Below are positions 61,880 to 64,000 of a stretch of DNA of 64,000 nt, piece after piece; positions within the stretch are counted from its first letter, which is position 1, and every line of letters begins with the position of its first letter. The notes beneath the pieces are model-generated. The model searched no databases. It saw only the letters and a program-made list of their open reading frames with translations, and was not told the origin of the DNA. Both the position numbers and the translations under genes were made by a program. Source of the stretch: Sphingomonas sp. TDK1 (GTDB lineage: Bacteria > Pseudomonadota > Alphaproteobacteria > Sphingomonadales > Sphingomonadaceae); contig NZ_LXVY01000027.1 of NCBI RefSeq assembly GCF_001650735.1, positions 124,001 through 188,000 of the forward strand, given 5' to 3'.

Positions 61880-63049
61880 ATGGCGGTAGGTTTCGAGGGT
61901 GCGACGCGAGCGGTGGATGCGATGGGCCTGGCGCTGGGGCGGTTCGACGCCGCGGCGGCGCTTCCCTTGCTGGCAGCCTTGGCGGAACCTGGCCTTGCGG
62001 ATGCCCGCCGCGACGACCTGCTCCGGCGGCTGCTGGCGAAGGTGCGTCTCGTCGCGCTGAACTGCCGCGCCGGCAAGCTTCTCGGCATCGGCGAGGCGGC
62101 ACTGCCGCTCGCCGCATCGGACGTCTGGCCCTTCGCGCAGGCCGATCTTCTGGCGGAGTCGCTGCAAGCCTTGGCCGAGCACGACAGCCGCTTCCAAGCG
62201 CAGATCGCGATAAAGGTGCCGGGCGGAAGCCTCCACGTCCGCTACACCAGCTGGCACGAGCCGGTGGATGCACCCGACCAGCTGACCTTCGGGCTGCTCG
62301 ATGTCAGCGACCAGGTCGCCGCGCAGCAGGCGCTACGTGAACACAGCGCAAAGATGACGCATGCCGACCGTCTTTCGACGCTGGGGGTGATGACGGCGAC
62401 CATCGCGCATGAGGTACGCCAGCCGCTCAGCGTCATCCTCGCCTCCGCCCAAGCCGCGCTGCGCTGGCTGCGGCGACCGGAGCCGGACCTTTTGCAGATC
62501 GAGCAACGTCTTGAAAGCATCGTACTAGGCGGCGCCAAGGCCGAGGAGACGGTAGCGCGCCTTCGCCAGCTCGCCGCTGGCCGCGCCGGAGAATACGGAC
62601 GTTGCGCGCTGCGCCCGCTGATCGAGGAAACGGCGGACTTTCTTCGTCCGGAGCTCGCCAGCCGGCAAGCGTCGCTGGTGTTGGACATCGCGGGCGACCT
62701 GCCGCCTGTGCGCGGCGACGGCGTGCAGCTTCGCCAGCTCGTGATCAACCTCCTGGTCAACGCCGCCCAGGCCATGGCGGACGCGCAATGCTGGAACCGC
62801 GCCCTGAAGGTTCGCGCGCGCCGCGAGGGCGATCTCGTACAGATCGACGTCGAAGACAGCGGACCCGGCATTCCCAACGCCGAGCGGGATCGGCTGTTCG
62901 AGGGCTTTTTCACCACCAAGGCCAGCGGGCTCGGGCTAGGGCTCAAGATCTGCCGCCAGATCGTCGAGGACCATGGCGGCACCATCGCGCATATTCCCCG
63001 ACCCAGCGGCGGATCCATCTTCCGCATCCGCCTCCCCCACGCGACATAG
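61880..63049 (+). CDS. Orphan sensor histidine kinase, FixL/DctB-like, soluble
   Basis: A 389-residue kinase with an N-terminal PAS-like sensor (about residues 35-145) and no membrane helix. HisKA has H177 in ATIAHEVRQPLSVIL, the HATPase has NLLVNAAQAMAD, DSGPGIP and GLGLGLKICRQIVEDHGG. It starts 3 bp after the Ser-less hydrolase stop, so the two are co-translated. No response regulator is in the following genes, which are on the other strand. Its signal may be delivered by the hydrolase-fold protein. Confidence 0.9.
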   Translation: MAVGFEGATRAVDAMGLALGRFDAAAALPLLAALAEPGLADARRDDLLRRLLAKVRLVALNCRAGKLLGIGEAALPLAASDVWPFAQADLLAESLQALAEHDSRFQAQIAIKVPGGSLHVRYTSWHEPVDAPDQLTFGLLDVSDQVAAQQALREHSAKMTHADRLSTLGVMTATIAHEVRQPLSVILASAQAALRWLRRPEPDLLQIEQRLESIVLGGAKAEETVARLRQLAAGRAGEYGRCALRPLIEETADFLRPELASRQASLVLDIAGDLPPVRGDGVQLRQLVINLLVNAAQAMADAQCWNRALKVRARREGDLVQIDVEDSGPGIPNAERDRLFEGFFTTKASGLGLGLKICRQIVEDHGGTIAHIPRPSGGSIFRIRLPHAT

Positions 63050-63053
63050 TCGC

Positions 63054-63617
63054 TCAGGGCACGGGGATGGCGAAGCCGTTGAGCGTCATCGACACGAAGC
63101 AATAATGGCCCACGAGGAAAATGAGTTCGCTGGTTCCCGCGGCTCCGAAGCGGTCGAGCGCCAGCTGGTAGAGCGGCTCCGGGAGTACCCCGCCGCGGAG
63201 CAACGCCTTGGCGACGTCGTGTGCGGCGGCTTCGTCGTCGCTCAGATCTTCGGGGCGCTGGCCGGCCGCCAACGTCGCGATCCGCCGCGAGGACATGCCA
63301 TGCGCGCTCGCCGCGACCGCACCGTGCGCATAGATCTCATAGGCCGCCCCGAAATGCGCGCCCACGACCAGGATCGCCACTTGGCGGGCTGCGTCGGGAA
63401 TGCGCTTGGCGGCCGTCAACGCCTGGGTGACACCCCAATAGGCCGCGCCGATCGCCGGATCGTGGAGCCAGGCATTCCAGGGGCCGAGCAGCGCCCCGTC
63501 CTCGCGGACGGTGGTGAAGGTCTGATATTTGGCAGCAACACCCGCGGTCATCGCGTCGAACAGCGGCTTCTGCTCGGCGGTCAGTTCGGCGGGGGCGATG
63601 GGTGGCAGTCGCGTCAT
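63054..63617 (-). CDS. Carboxymuconolactone decarboxylase-family protein
   Basis: A 187-residue all-helical protein of the CMD/AhpD superfamily. It has the core AARQVAILVVGAHFGAAYEI with Glu and His in YEIYAHG, and no CxxC pair, so it is not an AhpD peroxidase. Members act as gamma-carboxymuconolactone decarboxylases or related enzymes, but the name covers many unknowns. ATG 63617 is chosen. The partial MBL-fold gene lies 16 bp upstream on the same strand, and the two probably form an operon. Confidence 0.82.
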   Translation of the reverse strand: MTRLPPIAPAELTAEQKPLFDAMTAGVAAKYQTFTTVREDGALLGPWNAWLHDPAIGAAYWGVTQALTAAKRIPDAARQVAILVVGAHFGAAYEIYAHGAVAASAHGMSSRRIATLAAGQRPEDLSDDEAAAHDVAKALLRGGVLPEPLYQLALDRFGAAGTSELIFLVGHYCFVSMTLNGFAIPVP

Positions 63618-63633
63618 CGGGTTTCCATCCTGC

Positions 63634-64000
63634 TCATTGCGGCATGCGATTGAGGGCGTAGTTGGCGGGGATCCAGGCATAGGTTCCGGGGCCGGTACGA
63701 CGGACATGGCCGATACCGGGAAAGGAGATATGGGCGCCGGCGACCCACCAGCCCTTGTCGGCCGCCGCCGCGAACGCCGTCTCGCGCGACCGCACCGCAG
63801 CGTGCGGATCGGTGTCGTATTTCATCGCGACGTGCGGATCGGGCAGCTGCACGGGCGCGACATGGACAGTATCGCCCCAGAGGAGCAGTGCCTTGCCTCG
63901 GCTCTGGACCAGATATTGATGATGGCCGGGCGTGTGCCCCGGCGCGGCAATGGCGGTGATACCGGGGGGGAGCGGCTCGCCCTCCGCATAGGGCTTGAAG
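63634..64000 (-). CDS. MBL-fold metallo-hydrolase, C-terminal part (5' end outside window)
   Basis: The minus frame is open from base 63634 to the window edge, giving about 120 C-terminal residues. The His-rich motif APGHTPGHHQYLVQS and LLLWGDTVHVAP are typical of the third and fourth metal-binding regions of MBL-fold hydrolases such as quorum-quenching lactonases. The N-terminal HxHxDH motif is off the window. It is followed by the CMD-family gene. Confidence 0.85.
   Translation of the reverse strand, partial: FKPYAEGEPLPPGITAIAAPGHTPGHHQYLVQSRGKALLLWGDTVHVAPVQLPDPHVAMKYDTDPHAAVRSRETAFAAAADKGWWVAGAHISFPGIGHVRRTGPGTYAWIPANYALNRMPQ

Noticed and set aside
1..64000. tRNA, rRNA, CRISPR, insertion sequences or prophage
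   Set aside because: No repeat-spacer array, transposase, integrase, terminal inverted repeats or tRNA-like cloverleaf was recognised while reading both strands. Without a covariance search this is not absolute.

Overview
The window looks like chromosomal DNA of a Sphingomonas-like alphaproteobacterium. The evidence is high GC, three large TonB-dependent receptors (TBDRs), a FecI/FecR-type signalling set, DUF2252 and CsbD-type stress genes, and short-spaced or overlapping operons with GGAG-type ribosome sites. This assignment is by gene content only. I saw no rRNA, tRNA, CRISPR array, transposase or phage gene.

Layout, left. Positions 1-1916: end of a catalase-family peroxidase, a cytochrome b561 and a LysR regulator, joined by ATGA overlaps. 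Positions 2120-6649: a tight + strand run with a YeiH-family exporter, a lipoprotein metallo-beta-lactamase-fold hydrolase, and then a four-gene RiPP operon of the bufferin/Hvf kind. That operon has a Cys-containing secreted precursor, a DUF692 (MNIO) enzyme, a DUF2063 partner and a DoxX membrane protein. A two-component pair follows (6770-8789). Positions 8796-16535 (minus): ECF sigma factor, FecR anti-sigma, STN-type TBDR and M16 peptidase, a cell-surface signalling operon. Positions 16536-26017: an MFS exporter, an alpha/beta hydrolase, an ABC exporter, an M13 peptidase, a ThuA-like protein and a HAD phosphatase, with two gene remnants in the gaps.

Layout, middle. Positions 26109-30031 (minus) form a stress/envelope cluster under a PAS-LuxR regulator: CsbD-like proteins, a PhnA-like membrane protein, an entericidin lipoprotein of only 47 residues, and small unknowns. 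Positions 30157-37214 hold a sugar porter, DUF2252, DUF4174, a Tat-exported TIM-barrel protein and a hybrid histidine kinase.

Layout, right. Positions 37291-45914 (minus) are a six-gene catabolic operon: CitMHS transporter, AtuA-like protein split over two genes, Abhydrolase_10-type hydrolase, tannase/feruloyl esterase family protein and GH3 glycosidase. It is divergent from a TBDR across a repeat-rich 308-bp control region. A LysR gene, another TBDR and a carboxylesterase follow. This suggests uptake and stepwise hydrolysis of plant phenolic esters or glycosides. Positions 54931-59849 hold a LysR gene divergent from dabB-dabA, an energy-coupled inorganic-carbon accumulation system. The end has a haloacetate dehalogenase-like hydrolase, an alpha/beta hydrolase whose nucleophile Ser is replaced by Ala and which sits 3 nt from an orphan histidine kinase, a carboxymuconolactone decarboxylase-family protein and a partial metallo-beta-lactamase-fold gene.

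The most interesting systems are the RiPP operon with its unusual precursor and neighbours, the Ser-less hydrolase/histidine kinase pair with a possible leader peptide, the sigma/FecR/TBDR/M16 unit, and the phenolic-utilisation locus.
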